DNA of 12,213 nucleotides, taken from NCBI GenBank assembly GCA_050743265.1, contig JBOGEN010000195.1:1-12213 (forward strand). Direction: 5' to 3'. Below the pieces are notes generated by a model. The model did not search any database. It saw only the letters and a program-made list of their open reading frames with translations, and was not told the origin of the DNA. The stretch is from JBOGEN01 sp050743265 (GTDB lineage: Bacteria > Actinomycetota > Actinomycetes > JBOGEN01). Shown piece after piece: positions 1 to 6,675 of this stretch; the stretch's first letter is position 1; each line of letters opens with the position of its first letter. The position numbers and the translations under genes are program-made.

Positions 1-2
1 CA

Positions 3-16
3 CCGGCGTTAGCCGG
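3..16. terminator. Small hairpin downstream of the TauE-like gene, possible terminator part
   Basis: The arms CCGGC and GCCGG form a perfect 5-bp stem around a GTTA loop, about 22 bases past the TAA stop of the permease gene. A second, bulged stem (GCC-A-GGG paired with CCC-GGC) lies between it and the stop codon. No U-tract is visible, and the window ends here, so assignment as a terminator is tentative. Confidence 0.25.
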
Positions 17-38
17 GCAGAGCCCCTGGCCTCCCCTC

Positions 39-941
39 TTAGACCGAGGTCGCCGTCAGGGGCTCCTCGGTCTGGGCCGACTTCTCACGACGGAGCCGCG
101 CCACGCCGCCCGCGAGCAGCGCGCCCCAAGCGACGGCCACGACCGCCAGCACAGCCACGCGGGCGACCGGGGACACCTCGAGAGCGTCGAGGATGGTGAG
201 GGCGTTCGTGAACACGATGAGGCCACCGGCGCCGATGCCGAGCAGCCGGCCGGGGACGTGCCGGACCAGCCAGGCCCCGAGCGGCGCGGCGACGACGCCA
301 CCCACGAGCAGGGCACCGACGACCGAGAACGGGATCTCGCTGGAACCGAGCCCGACCAGGAAGCCGATGCTGGCCGCGACGGTGACGAGGAACTCGCTCG
401 TGCTCACCGAGCCGATCGTCTTGCGCGGGTCGAGCCGCCCGCTGCTCAGTAGGGTGGACGTCCCGATGGGACCCCAACCGCCGCCACCGCTGGCGTCGAC
501 GAACCCGGCTACCAGCCCGAGGGGGGCCAGGAAGCGCGCCTTCGGCGGCGCGTGGAGGCGCATCTTCGGAGCACGGCCGGAGAACCGCACCATGATGTAG
601 GTGCCGAGCGCGATGAGCACCGCGGCCATCCAGGGCGCCGCGGACTCCGTCGAGAGCGAGCTGAGCGCCGTGGCCCCGGCGAACGCACCGATGGCACCGG
701 GGACGGCCATGGTGCCGACCACTCGCCAGTCGACGTTGCCGAAACGCCAGTGCGACACCCCGGACGCGAGCGAGGTGCCGATCTCGGCCAGGTGGACGGA
801 GGCCGAGGCGACTGCGGGCGCCGTCCCGACGGCGAGCAGCAGAGTGGACGAGGTCACTCCGTAGGCCATGCCCAGGGAGCCGTCGACGAGCTGGGCAGCG
901 AGGCCGACGAACGCGAACATCACGAGCTTGCGCATGATCAT
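39..941 (-). CDS. TauE/SafE family (sulfite exporter-like) membrane permease
   Basis: This is a 300-residue, strongly hydrophobic protein of the TauE/SafE (formerly DUF81) family, integral to the cytoplasmic membrane and predicted to have about eight transmembrane segments. The family's internal duplication is visible: VDGSLGMAYGVTSS near residues 19-32 is echoed by VDASGGGGWGPIGTSTLL near 148-165. A charged loop (about 121-136) separates the halves, and the tail after residue 282 is polar. Family members move small anions such as sulfite, sulfoacetate or other organic acids; substrate cannot be assigned from sequence. The ATG at 941 is used, but a second ATG at 935 is equally plausible and neither has a strong ribosome binding site. 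A good promoter lies about 60 bases upstream. The neighbouring ssuE-like remnant makes a link to sulfonate or sulfite metabolism conceivable, but that is inference. Confidence 0.88.
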   Translation of the reverse strand: MIMRKLVMFAFVGLAAQLVDGSLGMAYGVTSSTLLLAVGTAPAVASASVHLAEIGTSLASGVSHWRFGNVDWRVVGTMAVPGAIGAFAGATALSSLSTESAAPWMAAVLIALGTYIMVRFSGRAPKMRLHAPPKARFLAPLGLVAGFVDASGGGGWGPIGTSTLLSSGRLDPRKTIGSVSTSEFLVTVAASIGFLVGLGSSEIPFSVVGALLVGGVVAAPLGAWLVRHVPGRLLGIGAGGLIVFTNALTILDALEVSPVARVAVLAVVAVAWGALLAGGVARLRREKSAQTEEPLTATSV

Positions 942-1003
942 CCCAACGGCTCGGGGGCGTCCTGCCCGGGTTGGCGGGAGGACGGTGACGGCGAGTCGGG
1001 GAT

Positions 1004-1033
1004 ATTCTCTATATGGTAGATCTAATTTGTCAA
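1004..1033 (-). promoter_or_regulatory. Predicted promoter of the TauE-like gene with nested TCTA/TAGA repeats
   Basis: On the minus strand a perfect TTGACA (1033-1028) is followed, after 18 bases, by GAGAAT (1009-1004), which keeps the conserved A2 and AAT of a -10 box. Transcription would begin near 997, giving a leader of about 55 bases before the ATG at 941. The spacer contains the 8-bp palindrome TAGATCTA (1017-1024) and an overlapping TCTA-N5-TAGA (1008-1020), a plausible repressor site. This stretch is conspicuously AT-rich in a very GC-rich window. The regulator is not identifiable. Confidence 0.6.
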
Positions 1034-1137
1034 GTATGTAGGTTCACTGGATTCGGGCTGACCGCCGGCAGTGCTGACCTGCGCCGATGACCGGCCGGCA
1101 ACCGGGGGGCCCTCGACCCGACGTCCACGCGGAGCTG

Positions 1138-1469
1138 TCAGGACCGAGCGGGTGCACACGTGTTGTGCGCCACGGTGCCCCCGGTGACCATCGGCAGCAC
1201 CGACTTGCCGGCGAGGGCGTACTGCGGCATCAGGTCGAGCAGGGACTTGAGCAGCCCCGAGTACGCGGCCTTGTACACCGGCGAGGCGACGATGACGCCG
1301 TGCGCCTCGGCGACCGCCTCGATTGCACATGCGATGGCCGGGTCGCTGGTGTCCGCGGACATCAGCGGGGCGGCGGGCAGGTCCCGCGCGGCGTCCGGAC
1401 CTCGTGCCCCTGCGACACGAGCCGCAACGCGAGATGAGCCGCAGTCAGCGGGCACCGCCCCAGCCTCGC
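1138..1469 (-). pseudogene. Decayed SsuE-like NADPH-dependent FMN reductase, truncated and frameshifted
   Basis: The central part of an SsuE-type flavin reductase is clear: DPAIACAIEAVAEAHG, then VIVASPVYKAAYSGLLKSLL, DLMPQYALAGK and VLPMVTGGTVAH, matching the family core around the FMN and dimer contacts. Similarity stops right after GGTVAH (near 1160), so roughly the last 80 residues of a normal protein of about 180-190 are missing. Upstream, the family-like stretch LTAAHLALRLVSQGHEVR lies in a different frame from ARDLPAAPLMSADTSDP, so there is a frameshift near 1390-1405. The N-terminal flavodoxin strand with its GSP loop is also gone; the remnant abuts the stop of the dehydrogenase gene at 1470. 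A GTG at 1455 could start a short peptide, but a functional enzyme is very unlikely. SsuE enzymes normally supply FMNH2 to sulfonate monooxygenases. A sequencing error could explain the frameshift but not both end truncations. Confidence 0.8.
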
Positions 1470-2357
1470 TCAGGTGTGCGTGCCGCGGCCCGAGAGGTCC
1501 TCGACGAGCCGGAGCAGCACCGCGCTGTCGAGGTGTCCGAGACCCTGGGCCTGCAGCGAGGCGACAAGCTGCGTCACCACGGCACCCATCGGGACGACGA
1601 CACCGGCCTCGCGGGCGGCCGCCTGCATGATGCCGAGGTCCTTGTGGTGCAGCTCCACCCGGAAGCCCGGGGTGAAGTCCCGGCGCAGGATGCGCTCGGA
1701 CTCGCGCTCGAGGACGGCGTTGCGCGCGCGTCCGCCGGCGAGCACCCGCATCGCCGCCTCGGTGTCCACGCCGTACGCCTCGAGGAACACGATCGACTCC
1801 GCGACGAGCTCGAGCGCCCCGGCGACGAGCAGCTGGTTCGCCGCCTTCACCGTCTGCCCGGAGCCGGCCGGGCCGACGCGGACGACGGTCTTGCCGACGG
1901 CGTCGAACGCCGGCTGGGCATCGGCGAACGCGTCCTCGTCGCCGCCCACCATGATCGCGAGCGTGCCGTCGATCGCCCCCTGCTCGCCGCCGCTCACCGG
2001 GGCGTCCAGGGCAAGTACGCCCTTCTCGCGGCCCGCGGCGTGCACGGTCGTCGCCGTGTCGGGCCGGATCGTGCTGAAGTCGATGAGCAGCGTGCCCTCC
2101 GCGGCGTGGGCGAGCACACCACCGTCGCCGAGCACGACCGCCTCCACGTCCGGGGAGTCCGGCAGGTTCGTCATGACGATGTCGGCACCTGCCACCGCGT
2201 CCTCGAGACGGGACGCGCCCCGCCCTCCCTTGGCGACGAACGCGTCGACCTTCGGCTGGCTGCGGTTGTGCCCGACGACGTCGAAGCCGGCCTCGAGCAG
2301 GTTCGTGGCCATCGGCATCCCCATGATGCCGAGGCCGATGAAGGCCACGGTGGTCAT
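1470..2357 (-). CDS. garR: 2-hydroxy-3-oxopropionate (tartronate semialdehyde) reductase-type dehydrogenase
   Basis: A 295-residue beta-hydroxyacid dehydrogenase, the normal family length. The N-terminal Rossmann fold carries the signature FIGLGIMGMPMATNL (residues 6-20). The substrate loop DAPVSGGEQGA (118-128) and the catalytic region GPAGSGQTVKAANQ (162-175) follow, with the general-acid lysine at 171 and the conserved asparagine at 174; FRVELHHKD (232-240) is the C-terminal substrate-binding stretch. The NRS after beta-strand 2 (31-33) favours NADP(H), by analogy with characterised relatives. The likely reaction is reduction of tartronate semialdehyde to D-glycerate in glyoxylate/glycerate metabolism. 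The overall pattern is closer to GarR than to 3-hydroxyisobutyrate dehydrogenase, which remains the main alternative. No glyoxylate carboligase or hydroxypyruvate isomerase is in the window. The ATG at 2357 is preceded by AAGGGGAACAGGACG, a convincing ribosome binding site. It is in the same orientation as the cupin gene 103 bases upstream. Confidence 0.85.
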   Translation of the reverse strand: MTTVAFIGLGIMGMPMATNLLEAGFDVVGHNRSQPKVDAFVAKGGRGASRLEDAVAGADIVMTNLPDSPDVEAVVLGDGGVLAHAAEGTLLIDFSTIRPDTATTVHAAGREKGVLALDAPVSGGEQGAIDGTLAIMVGGDEDAFADAQPAFDAVGKTVVRVGPAGSGQTVKAANQLLVAGALELVAESIVFLEAYGVDTEAAMRVLAGGRARNAVLERESERILRRDFTPGFRVELHHKDLGIMQAAAREAGVVVPMGAVVTQLVASLQAQGLGHLDSAVLLRLVEDLSGRGTHT

Positions 2358-2428
2358 CGTCCTGTTCCCCTTCTGCCGCGCCGGTGAGCGCGGACCGGTC
2401 AGACGTCCCGAGGACCTGATCGTCCCAG

Positions 2429-2459
2429 CCCGGCGAGGGGCCGGTCCGAGGGGGCCGGG
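2429..2459 (-). terminator. Possible hairpin after the small cupin gene
   Basis: CCCGGC (2429-2434) and GCCGGG (2454-2459) can form a 6-bp stem around a 19-base loop, directly after the cupin stop codon at 2461. There is no U-tract and the loop is long, so it may be only a chance pairing in GC-rich DNA. If real, it would separate the cupin transcript from garR. Confidence 0.2.
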
Positions 2460-2460
2460 T

Positions 2461-2838
2461 TCAGGCGCCCTCGGGGCCGTCGACGTTCACCGTCGGCACC
2501 CCCGTCCCCGCGCGGGCGATCACCGCGGTGGAGAGCGCCTCGGTGGGGTTGGACTCCCGGTGGACGACGTGGGCGGGCACGTGGACGAACTCCCCCGGGC
2601 CGGCGTCGACCACCGCCCCGCCCTCCGGGCCGAACTCCAGGCGGAGCGTGCCGGCGACCACGTACAGGCTGGTCTCGTGGTCGCCGTGGTGGTGCCAGCC
2701 CGACATCGCTCCCGGCTGGGTGTGCACGAGGCCGGACCAGAGCCCCGGGACGTCGAGCGCCCGCTCTCGCCGCATGCCGGGCGTGGGGTCGGCGTCGACC
2801 CGCTCGCTCTCCCGGATCACCCGGACCGGTTCGGACAC
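2461..2838 (-). CDS. Small single-domain cupin protein
   Basis: A 125-residue protein built of one cupin barrel. Motif 1 is GAMSGWHHHGDHETSLYVVAG's core: a glycine at 43, HxH at 49/51, glutamate at 55 and glycine at 63. Motif 2 runs from G82 through P88 and H93 to N97. Three histidines and a glutamate are therefore in place for a metal site, so it may be a metal-dependent enzyme (isomerase, dioxygenase or decarboxylase) or a small-molecule binding protein; the family is too diverse to choose. The GTG at 2838 is selected because it gives a full-length barrel; its ribosome binding site is weak. A direct repeat lies 31-61 bases upstream. The gene sits between the GNAT gene and garR, all on the minus strand. 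No specific function is recognised. Confidence 0.8.
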   Translation of the reverse strand: MSEPVRVIRESERVDADPTPGMRRERALDVPGLWSGLVHTQPGAMSGWHHHGDHETSLYVVAGTLRLEFGPEGGAVVDAGPGEFVHVPAHVVHRESNPTEALSTAVIARAGTGVPTVNVDGPEGA

Positions 2839-2868
2839 GCGCCCAGCCTGCCGTACGGCGGCGCGGCC

Positions 2869-2899
2869 GTGAAGCGCGCGGACGATGTGAAGCCCGCGG
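2869..2899. repeat. Tandem 13-base direct repeat upstream of the cupin gene
   Basis: GTGAAGCGCGCGG (2869-2881) and GTGAAGCCCGCGG (2887-2899) differ at one position and start 18 bases apart. They fill most of the 61-base gap between the cupin start (2838) and the GNAT stop (2900-2902). They could be a protein-binding site controlling the cupin gene, or chance duplication. Confidence 0.5.
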
Positions 2900-3385
2900 C
2901 TAGAGGCGCAGGTGCATCACGTGCAGCCCCACGAGCCCGTGCACACGATGGTCGAACGCCTCCGGCACGGTGCCGATGACCTCGAAGCCGAGTGACCGCC
3001 ACAGGGCGACGGCGGCGGCGTTGGTCTCGACGACTGCGTTGAACTGCATGCTGTGGTAGCCGGCCGTCCGCGCCCACGCGACGGCGTGGAGCCCCAGCGC
3101 ACGGCCCACCCCCTGGCCCCCGTACGCCGGGTCGACCATGAAGCTGGCAGTACTCACGTGCGCGCCCCGCCCCGGACGGTTGGGGCCCATCTTCGCCGAG
3201 CCCAGCACCACCCCGTCTCGGACCGCGACGACCGTCTGCCCGGGCGGCTCCTCCATCCAGAGCGGCCGCGCCGTCTCCTGCGTGAGCCCCTCGGGGTAGG
3301 CGTACGTCTCGCCTGCGGCGACGATCTCGGCGAAGAACGGCCAGATGCGCGGCCAGTCCTCGTCGTCGGCGACCCTGATGAGCAC
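2900..3385 (-). CDS. GNAT family N-acetyltransferase
   Basis: A 161-residue GNAT-fold acetyltransferase, full length for the family. The N-terminal IRVADDEDWPRIWPFFAEI (3-21) is the usual beta1/alpha1 opening. Motif A is VDPAYGGQGVGRALGLHAV (84-102), with the acetyl-CoA pyrophosphate loop GGQGVG at 89-94. The following FNAVVETNAAAVALWRSLGF (115-134) is motif B, in which N122 and the aromatic stretch contact CoA. It resembles the phosphinothricin/L-amino-acid acetyltransferase-like branch (the GETYAYP and WRSLGF elements), but substrate specificity cannot be read from this. It starts with GTG at 3385, only 10 bases after the stop of the flavin monooxygenase, so it is probably co-transcribed with the dioxygenase operon. 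Whether it has a part in catabolism, for example detoxifying an amine by-product, is open. Confidence 0.88.
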   Translation of the reverse strand: MLIRVADDEDWPRIWPFFAEIVAAGETYAYPEGLTQETARPLWMEEPPGQTVVAVRDGVVLGSAKMGPNRPGRGAHVSTASFMVDPAYGGQGVGRALGLHAVAWARTAGYHSMQFNAVVETNAAAVALWRSLGFEVIGTVPEAFDHRVHGLVGLHVMHLRL

Positions 3386-3395
3386 GAGGACGACA

Positions 3396-4637
3396 CTAAC
3401 GAGCGCGGGCGCATGCCTCCTGGCTGTACCCGGCGACCTGCTTGTAGCGCTCGGAGATGGCCTGGAGCTCGTCGGCGCCGATCACGTCCTCGATCCGGTC
3501 GAAGGGCCGGTCGCCGGTGCGCCGCCACACCTCCCGCAGGATCGCGTCCGGCGGTGCGGTGCGGTTCGTCCGGACGACCGCGGCCGTCGCGGGCAGCCGC
3601 TTCGCCTCGTACGCGGCGAGCGCGCGCGGCACGTCCGCATCGTCCACGAGCGCCTCGCGCAGCGCCCGGGCGTCCAGCACGGCCTGCCCGGCCCCGTTGG
3701 ACCCGCGGGGCACCATCGGGTGCGCGGCGTCCCCGAGCAGGGTGACCCGGCCGCTGCTCCACCAGGGCAGCGGGTCCTGGTCGACCATCGGGTACTCGAG
3801 CACCGTCTCCGAGGCCCGGACCATCGCCGGCACGTCCAGCCAGTCGAAGTGCCAGTCCTCGAACGCGCCGAGGAAGTCGTCCAGGTGGCCGGAGCGGTTC
3901 CAGTCGCGGCCGCTGCGCTCGGGCGTCTCGCGCTCGGCCACCCAGTTGACGAGCTGTCGGCCCTCGGCGTCCACGGCGTCCCTGATCGGGTAGATCACCA
4001 TCTTGCCCGTCCGGAGCCAGCCGGCCCGCACCATCGTGGCCCCGCTGAGGAAGGGCTCCCAGTGGGTCACGCCGCGCCACATCGTGACGCCGGAGTAGAG
4101 CGGCGGCCCCTCCTCCGGGTGCAGCTGGGCCCGGAGTGCGGAGTGGACGCCGTCGCAGGCGACGACGGCGTCGGCTGCCGCCTCGGGCAGCGCCGTGTCG
4201 TCCGTCGTGCGGACGAAGTGCGCGCGGACGCCCCGCGCGTCCTCGCTCACCCCGGTGCACCGGTGACCGAGGACGACGGCGTCCGGGCCCAGCCTTGCCC
4301 GGACGGCGTCCAGCAGCACCGCCTGCAGGTCGCCCCGGTGGATCGAGAACTGCGGCGTCGCGTACCCGGCGAAGCGGCCGCACGGCTCGGTGTAGATGTG
4401 CTGCCCGAAGCGGTTGAAGAAGGACGACTCCTGCGTGGTGACGCCCACTCGCGCGAGCGCGTCCTCGAGACCGAGCCGGCCGAGCACCCCGGTGGCGTGC
4501 GGCAGCACGTTGATGCCGACCCCGAGCGCACCCAGCTCCGGGGCGGCCTCGTACACCCGGCATTCGATGCCCGCGTCGTGCAGCTCCAGCGCCAGGGTGA
4601 GCCCGCCGATGCCGGCCCCGACGACGAGGACGTTCAC
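3396..4637 (-). CDS. FAD-dependent aromatic monooxygenase (PhzS-like / 3-hydroxybenzoate 6-hydroxylase-like)
   Basis: A 413-residue class A flavoprotein hydroxylase. It begins directly with the FAD dinucleotide fold, VVGAGIGGLTLALELHDAG (5-23), with an acidic E30 at the end of beta-2. The FAD/NAD(P)H motif VVACDGVHSALR is at 158-169, and the second FAD-binding motif LLGDAAHPMVPRGSNGAGQA at 300-319. The PRGSNGAGQA version is typical of the PhzS-like flavin-dependent oxidoreductases. No signal peptide is present; it is cytosolic. Placed directly behind a gentisate-type dioxygenase, the most economical role is para-hydroxylation of an aromatic acid to the ring-cleavage substrate, for example 3-hydroxybenzoate to gentisate using NAD(P)H and O2. 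Salicylate- or phenazine-type hydroxylation are alternatives. Start GTG at 4637 overlaps the dioxygenase TGA as GTGA, indicating translational coupling. Confidence 0.88.
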   Translation of the reverse strand: MNVLVVGAGIGGLTLALELHDAGIECRVYEAAPELGALGVGINVLPHATGVLGRLGLEDALARVGVTTQESSFFNRFGQHIYTEPCGRFAGYATPQFSIHRGDLQAVLLDAVRARLGPDAVVLGHRCTGVSEDARGVRAHFVRTTDDTALPEAAADAVVACDGVHSALRAQLHPEEGPPLYSGVTMWRGVTHWEPFLSGATMVRAGWLRTGKMVIYPIRDAVDAEGRQLVNWVAERETPERSGRDWNRSGHLDDFLGAFEDWHFDWLDVPAMVRASETVLEYPMVDQDPLPWWSSGRVTLLGDAAHPMVPRGSNGAGQAVLDARALREALVDDADVPRALAAYEAKRLPATAAVVRTNRTAPPDAILREVWRRTGDRPFDRIEDVIGADELQAISERYKQVAGYSQEACARAR

Positions 4638-5707
4638 GAGGGCGGGTCGGACAGGGTCTCGGTCCGGGCGAGGCGCAGGGCCTCGAGCACGGGCGCGTCC
4701 GAGACGCTGAACAGGTCGGCGGGCTCGTCCGCCTCGAGGGCGAACGGCGTCCAGGACGGCACAGCGACCATGTCCCCCGGCTCGAGGTGGAAGCGCTCGG
4801 ACCCGACGTGGGCCGTCGACTGGCCACGGAAGCTCACCCAGATCGACGAGCCCGCACGCCGCGTCGTGGGCGTACGCCCCCCGGCCAGGACGCGGTGCAT
4901 CGCGCAGCGCATCGTCGGCATCACGTCCGCTCCCGTCGCCGGGTCGGCGAATCGCAGCGCAGCATGCCGGGTGCCCCGTGCCTCCAGCAGCCGGCCGAGT
5001 GCCCTGTCGGTGTCCGCGTAGCGGTAGACGAGCAGCGGCGAGTACGGCGGGGACTCGTCCGGCTCCAGCGGGACGAGGCCGGGGCCACCGGCGTACGTCA
5101 TCTCCGCGCGCGAGACCGGGTCGACCGCGCGGTTCGTCATCCGGTCGGGCCCGTCCTCGAAGAAGACGGCGTCGAGTGCCCGGACCATGGGGATGTCGAG
5201 CCCGTCGAACCAGATCATCGGCTCGTCACCCGGGTTGTGGTGCTCGTGCCACGCCCAGCTGGGCGTGAGCACGAGGTCGCCGGGCGCCATCGACAACGGG
5301 TCGCCGTTGACCAGTGTCCACACGCCGCTTCCCTCGACGACGAACCGCAGTGCCGCCGGGCTGTGGTGGTGGGCCGGGGCCACCTCGCCCGGCCCGAGGT
5401 ACTGCACCGCCCCCCAGAGCGTCCGCGTGGTGTACGGCAGACCGCCGGCACCCGGGTTGCACAGGGACAGCACGCGCCTGTCACCACCGCGGTCGATCGG
5501 GACCAGCTCACCCGACCGCTCGGCCAGCTCCCTTACGCGCTTCCACGACCAATGGAACGGCACGTCCTCGATCGGGGGCTGGGTGGGCATGAGGCCCGTC
5601 TGCACCCACAGCGGCTGCAGGTCCGCCTCGGCGACCTCCGCGTAGAACGCGTCCAGCGCCCCTGTGTCGGGCACGTCGGTCGGGGCAGGGAAACGCCTGG
5701 TCGCCAT
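4634..5707 (-). CDS. Gentisate 1,2-dioxygenase-family bicupin ring-cleavage enzyme
   Basis: A 357-residue two-cupin protein matching the gentisate/salicylate/1-hydroxy-2-naphthoate dioxygenase family in length and order. The N-terminal cupin (about 95-175) holds the iron site: HxH at 113/115 in PAHHHSPAALRFVVEG, and H154 in TPSWAWHEHHNPG, followed by the family stretch MIWFDGLDIPMV (164-175). The C-terminal cupin (about 265-340) has TTRRAGSSIW and GDMVAVPSWTPFAL but no HxH, as expected because only the first barrel binds Fe(II) in many members. The predicted reaction is O2-dependent opening of gentisate to maleylpyruvate. Salicylate or hydroxynaphthoate cannot be excluded because these enzymes are close relatives. 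ATG at 5707 has GAGGAG nine bases upstream (5717-5722). It is the first gene of the unit containing the monooxygenase, and a palindromic operator candidate lies about 86-100 bases upstream. Confidence 0.9.
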   Translation of the reverse strand: MATRRFPAPTDVPDTGALDAFYAEVAEADLQPLWVQTGLMPTQPPIEDVPFHWSWKRVRELAERSGELVPIDRGGDRRVLSLCNPGAGGLPYTTRTLWGAVQYLGPGEVAPAHHHSPAALRFVVEGSGVWTLVNGDPLSMAPGDLVLTPSWAWHEHHNPGDEPMIWFDGLDIPMVRALDAVFFEDGPDRMTNRAVDPVSRAEMTYAGGPGLVPLEPDESPPYSPLLVYRYADTDRALGRLLEARGTRHAALRFADPATGADVMPTMRCAMHRVLAGGRTPTTRRAGSSIWVSFRGQSTAHVGSERFHLEPGDMVAVPSWTPFALEADEPADLFSVSDAPVLEALRLARTETLSDPPS

Positions 5708-5792
5708 GTCGGCCCACTCCTCGCATCCAGCCGGCGGTGAGCTCGTAAGGTAGTGGCGATGGTCTGGTAGGCGACATACTGCGGGCGAGATC

Positions 5793-5807
5793 TTCTGCTC
5801 TGCGGAA
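5793..5807. promoter_or_regulatory. Candidate IclR operator upstream of the dioxygenase operon
   Basis: TTCTGC-TCT-GCGGAA is a 15-bp palindrome with one mismatch between arms. It lies just after the iclR stop codon and 86-100 bases upstream of the dioxygenase start. Extended to 19 positions (5791-5809) it matches the site at 6581-6599 at 13 positions. A TATGTC hexamer (5777-5772, minus strand) could be a -10 box just downstream, which would put the operator over the -35 region. Confidence 0.6.
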
Positions 5808-5809
5808 TA

Positions 5810-6577
5810 TCAGGCCAGGTCGGCACCGATCGCCTCAGCGGTGGCCTGCAACGCCTCCACGTAGGCCGGCAGGTCGGGCAGCCCCATCCGCGCGGCAGGG
5901 GTCGAGGCGGCGAGCGCCGCAACCGCGCGGGCGCGCCCGACCCGGATCGGTACGGCGACCGCATGCAGCCCGACCTCGCTCTCGCCGGCGTTGGTCGCGT
6001 ACCCGCGCTCCCGAACCGTGGCGAGCTCAGCCTCCAGCGCGTCGAGGTCGGTGATCGACTGGCTCGTCAACGCGGGGAGCCCGTCCGGGAACAGTGCCCG
6101 GACCTCGTCGAACGGCAGCTCGGCGAGCAGCACCTTGCCCCCGGACGTCGTGTGTGCGGGGAGCAGCAGCCCGGTACGGGTGCCGACGCGGACCGGGCGG
6201 TCCCCCTCCACGCCGTCGATGAACCGGCTGCCCGCACCCTCGAGGACGAACAGGTTGACGGTCTCGCGCAGGCCGCGAGAGAGGTCCTGCAGGTGACGGT
6301 GGGCTTGGCGGCGTACGTCGAGCTCCCCTACCGCGGCGAGCCCGATCTCCACGAGGACGCGCCCGGCGCGGTACGCGCGGTTGGCCCGCTCCTGACGGAC
6401 GAACCCCTGGGCGGCCAGCGTGGTGAGCAGCCGGTGGGCGGTGGACCGGGCGACCCCGAGGCTCTCGCTCACGTCCGTGACCCGGACGGTGCGCCGCTCC
6501 CGGAGCATGTGCAGGATGCGCAGCGCGTTGTTCACCGACTCGATCGTGTAGGCGGCACTCGCGCCCTCGTCTGGCAT
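5810..6577 (-). CDS. IclR family transcriptional regulator
   Basis: A 255-residue regulator of normal IclR length. A winged helix-turn-helix spans about residues 10-70 (SVNNALRILHMLRE, then VTDVSESLGVARSTAHRLLT with the recognition helix near 42-53, and a wing around RQERANRAYRAG). The effector-binding domain covers about 85-250 and includes PAHTTSGGKVLLAEL (140-153) and GYATNAGESEVGLHAVAVPI (192-211), both family hallmarks that line the ligand pocket. IclR proteins often control aromatic-acid catabolic operons as repressors or activators responding to a pathway compound. The ATG at 6577 is preceded by GAGGGG (ribosome binding site), which itself lies inside a palindrome at 6581-6599, so binding there could block the gene's own expression. 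It is followed after about 100 bases by the dioxygenase operon and is divergent from the MetE-like gene, which makes both likely targets. Confidence 0.93.
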   Translation of the reverse strand: MPDEGASAAYTIESVNNALRILHMLRERRTVRVTDVSESLGVARSTAHRLLTTLAAQGFVRQERANRAYRAGRVLVEIGLAAVGELDVRRQAHRHLQDLSRGLRETVNLFVLEGAGSRFIDGVEGDRPVRVGTRTGLLLPAHTTSGGKVLLAELPFDEVRALFPDGLPALTSQSITDLDALEAELATVRERGYATNAGESEVGLHAVAVPIRVGRARAVAALAASTPAARMGLPDLPAYVEALQATAEAIGADLA

Positions 6578-6579
6578 CC

Positions 6580-6616
6580 GTGTTCCCCTCGGCAGAACAC
6601 CCTCGCCGCCGTGTTC
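6580..6616. promoter_or_regulatory. Operator array between iclR and the MetE-like gene
   Basis: Three perfect GTGTTC half-sites alternate in orientation: GTGTTC at 6580-6585, GAACAC at 6595-6600 (gap 9), and GTGTTC at 6611-6616 (gap 10). The two direct copies, both within CCGTGTTC, are 31 bases apart, close to three helical turns. The first pair contains TGTTCCCCTCGGCAGAACA (6581-6599), which aligns with the site upstream of the dioxygenase gene. It overlaps the iclR ribosome binding site and lies 60-96 bases upstream of the divergent MetE-like start. Confidence 0.65.
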
Positions 6617-6675
6617 GCGACAGCGCGTGACCCTAGCGTCTTGCCGATGGCCGCCGCATCCGCGAGAGTTTCCCG

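Noticed and set aside
265..340. Possible loss of function in the dioxygenase because its second cupin lacks metal-binding histidines (C-terminal domain residues 265-340 of that protein)
   Set aside because: In this family the iron site commonly resides in the N-terminal barrel, which is complete here (H113, H115, H154).
1022..1330. A 102-codon minus-strand frame covering the 3' part of the ssuE remnant and the promoter region
   Set aside because: It is out of frame with the recognisable SsuE core and has no family similarity visible.
2363..2376. TGTTCCCC followed by TTCTGC upstream of garR, resembling the IclR half-sites
   Set aside because: The two elements are in the same orientation and there is no partnered GCRGAA arm at the 3-base spacing. 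The bases also form the garR ribosome binding site.
3345..5021. Long plus-strand open frames, including 3345-5021 and 4787-5740, opposite the monooxygenase and dioxygenase genes
   Set aside because: They are Arg/Pro/Gly-rich translations with no recognisable domain, exactly antisense to genes with complete catalytic motifs. In DNA of this G+C content such shadows are expected.
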